13,817 nt of DNA from contig JAHFQF010000044.1 in the NCBI GenBank assembly GCA_023266435.1, forward strand, positions 1-13,817, written 5' to 3'. This document shows positions 12,355-13,817 of this stretch, one piece after another. Under the pieces are notes generated by a model. It was not told the origin of the DNA, made no database searches, and worked only from the letters and a program-made list of their open reading frames with translations. Source of the stretch: Legionellales bacterium. GTDB taxonomy: Bacteria > Pseudomonadota > Gammaproteobacteria > Berkiellales > Berkiellaceae. The translations under genes were made by a program, and so were the position numbers. Every line of letters starts with the position of its first letter. Position 1 is the stretch's first letter.

Positions 12355-13817
12355 ATGTCTCAACCTGCCATACTTAGTTGGACAATAGAAGCATTATATG
12401 AACAAGAACTGAAGGCCGATATTGCCCTAGGTGCCGATTTAAGGCTATCAACGAAGAAAGCAAACAGAGATGCATTGATGTCGCAAAATACATCCGAGCA
12501 ATTCAAGAAATGGGTTAACAATCCAGCAGTTGGAGCTGCCGTTCTGACGACTCTTGTCGCAACGTTTAAGGCGGTAGTAGAGCGCGACATCCTAGATGCT
12601 AAGCGCACTCTATCTGAGGATGACAAACAACGGATCAAAACAATCATGGTGCTGCAGGTGATGAAGGCTGCACTGGATCCTAGGCCCGGTATGGACAGTC
12701 GAAAAATGGATATTTTAAATTTTGATGGGGTTGGTAAGAGGAGCACTCCTTATCAACAAGGTACACCTATTATTTTCGGGCTTCCGTCTGTGCATGACGG
12801 AATTTTGAATTTACTCTTCAATCAGCCGTTGGAAACAGAACAAAGAGCTGCTCCTTTTTACTGGTTTGAAGCTTTTGTAAAAGATGTATTTCCAGAGAAG
12901 TCTGCAACAGCGATCATTCAAATGGTAAAAGAAATTTACGAGCCTTTGCGCCAGATATCTGCAGGGCAAATACTAAATCCTGAATATAGAGAGGCGGTAG
13001 CAGGGCAGGTTACAGCAAAGAAGAAAGAGCATAGTGCAGCATTGAGTAAAATAGTTCAGGATTTTAATGCAGAACAGCTCGCATTACTCTCAAGTCAGCC
13101 TGTTTCTACGCTTGATTCTTCACAGCCACTTACTTCCTCCGGAGCGCCTGCTCAGCTATCAGCTCAAGAGAAACCCAAGCAATCCTTCTGGCCAAACTGG
13201 TTACTCAGGCTTTTTTCAACGGGTTCGGAAGATAAGCAGGCTGCTAAGCCTAAGTCATCAGATGAGCCAGGTTTTTTCGCAAGATGGTTTCCCAGATTTT
13301 TTGGAGAGCAGCAGCAACCATCCGCGCCATCGCCCGTGAGCTTTAAGAATCCTCTGTTTGGCCAAGAGGTTTTCCCTGAGCCAGAGAAAACAGCACTCTC
13401 GGCGGAGCAGGGAGGAACAGTGTTTAATCCAATGTTTACAACGAAGGAACCCTCAGCATCCCCACCAAATGCTCGCTTAGCAGCCTATGCAGAGCACACT
13501 GCCCCTAAAGCAGGAATAGAAACAATTGACTTGAGGGCCGTTGTAGTAGCTCGAGATGACAAGTCCTACTTAGGTGCATTTGATGAGATAACAAGAGCAG
13601 CCAATGGAAAGCCAGACACCCAACATGAGCTGGATGTCAGTAAACTTCCATTAGATGATAAAGCATTAATGCGCTTGATGCATTTACATAATGAAATGGT
13701 GAATCAGACTCTACCCCGAAATATTACGGTGATTGGGTTAAACGAGCGATTCCAGGAACTCAATGCACTGTTAGCGGGGCCGCATTTTAAGGCGGAGACA
13801 TTGCGTGCTTATGAAAA
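12355..13817 (+). CDS. Hypothetical protein, 3' end outside window (at least 487 aa), function unknown
   Basis: An uninterrupted frame runs from ATG 12355 to the window edge, 487 full codons without a stop. I recognise no family. Residues 1-240 look helical and globular (tract PAVGAAVLTTLVATFKAVVE at 57-76 is the most hydrophobic). Residues 245-375 are a low-complexity, Pro/Ser/Gln-rich linker holding two copies of F-[WF]-x-x-W-[LF]-x-R-[LF]-F (278-287 and 307-316) and two F-(x)-N-P-[LM]-F motifs (330-335 and 357-361). Residues 385-487 look folded again (IDLRAVVVARDDKSYLG; NITVIGLNERFQEL). There is no signal peptide. AAGAG lies 6 nt before the ATG. It is divergent from bfd and shares the Fur-box interval. 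A secreted or effector-like protein would fit the architecture, but that is inference. Confidence 0.85.
   Translation, partial: MSQPAILSWTIEALYEQELKADIALGADLRLSTKKANRDALMSQNTSEQFKKWVNNPAVGAAVLTTLVATFKAVVERDILDAKRTLSEDDKQRIKTIMVLQVMKAALDPRPGMDSRKMDILNFDGVGKRSTPYQQGTPIIFGLPSVHDGILNLLFNQPLETEQRAAPFYWFEAFVKDVFPEKSATAIIQMVKEIYEPLRQISAGQILNPEYREAVAGQVTAKKKEHSAALSKIVQDFNAEQLALLSSQPVSTLDSSQPLTSSGAPAQLSAQEKPKQSFWPNWLLRLFSTGSEDKQAAKPKSSDEPGFFARWFPRFFGEQQQPSAPSPVSFKNPLFGQEVFPEPEKTALSAEQGGTVFNPMFTTKEPSASPPNARLAAYAEHTAPKAGIETIDLRAVVVARDDKSYLGAFDEITRAANGKPDTQHELDVSKLPLDDKALMRLMHLHNEMVNQTLPRNITVIGLNERFQELNALLAGPHFKAETLRAYE

Noticed and set aside
12360..12746. 128-residue frame on the - strand
   Set aside because: It is antisense to the 487-codon + strand frame, which is open to the window edge and has more protein-like composition.
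13067..13339. 90-residue + strand frame
   Set aside because: It is an out-of-frame shadow inside the long orphan gene, with low-complexity Ser/Leu/His composition.
13339..13437. NP-x-F motifs as eukaryotic EH-domain-binding NPF motifs
   Set aside because: Both copies have a residue between Pro and Phe (NPLF, NPMF), so they do not fit the NPF rule.
1..13817. CRISPR array, tRNA or rRNA gene, transposase, prophage
   Set aside because: No regularly spaced repeats, cloverleaf with CCA-type end, conserved rRNA segments, or recombinase motifs were seen on either strand.

Overview
The window looks like a chromosomal segment of a gammaproteobacterium with moderate-to-low GC. The pyruvate dehydrogenase E1, FeSOD, bacterioferritin, Bfd and Grx4 proteins all align residue for residue with Escherichia coli counterparts. 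The ribonucleotide reductase is the Pseudomonas-like form with two N-terminal ATP cones, and the E2 subunit carries only one lipoyl domain. Together with two large orphan proteins this suggests a Legionellales/Coxiellaceae-type bacterium; that placement is inference and no marker here proves it.

Layout. (1) Bases 1-3375, + strand: the 3' end of aceE, then aceF and lpd, a tight operon for the pyruvate dehydrogenase complex, closed by a strong intrinsic terminator that begins inside the last lpd codons. (2) 3376-3640: an intergenic patch with nested inverted repeats. (3) 3641-4924, +: a 427-residue coiled-coil protein of unknown function. (4) 4925-9499, mostly - strand: a hairpin-rich 3' region and terminator, nrdB, nrdA, and an upstream region with a good NrdR-box candidate and two DnaA-box-like sites. 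(5) 9500-10060, -: a TetR-family regulator with its own promoter, a candidate operator and a terminator. (6) 10061-10402: an island with terminal inverted repeats and several hairpins, one of which serves as the sodB terminator. (7) 10403-12189, -: sodB, grxD, bfr and bfd, transcribed bfd-bfr-grxD-sodB from a promoter whose -35 box lies inside a Fur-box match. (8) 12355 to the window end, +: a long open frame with no stop before the edge, encoding at least 487 residues of an unrecognised protein with paired aromatic and NP-containing motifs.

How the genes fit together. aceEF-lpd makes acetyl-CoA and NADH. nrdAB makes deoxyribonucleotides with a class Ia diiron-tyrosyl enzyme. The bfd cluster combines iron storage (Bfr), iron release (Bfd), Fe-S handling (GrxD) and an iron-dependent superoxide dismutase, apparently as one iron/oxidative-stress unit. 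The most interesting items are the truncated orphan gene at 12355, which is divergent from the Fur-box promoter and encodes repeated W/F motifs, and the predicted placement of bfr and sodB under direct Fur repression, opposite to their net iron response in E. coli. No CRISPR array, tRNA, rRNA, transposase or prophage gene was seen.
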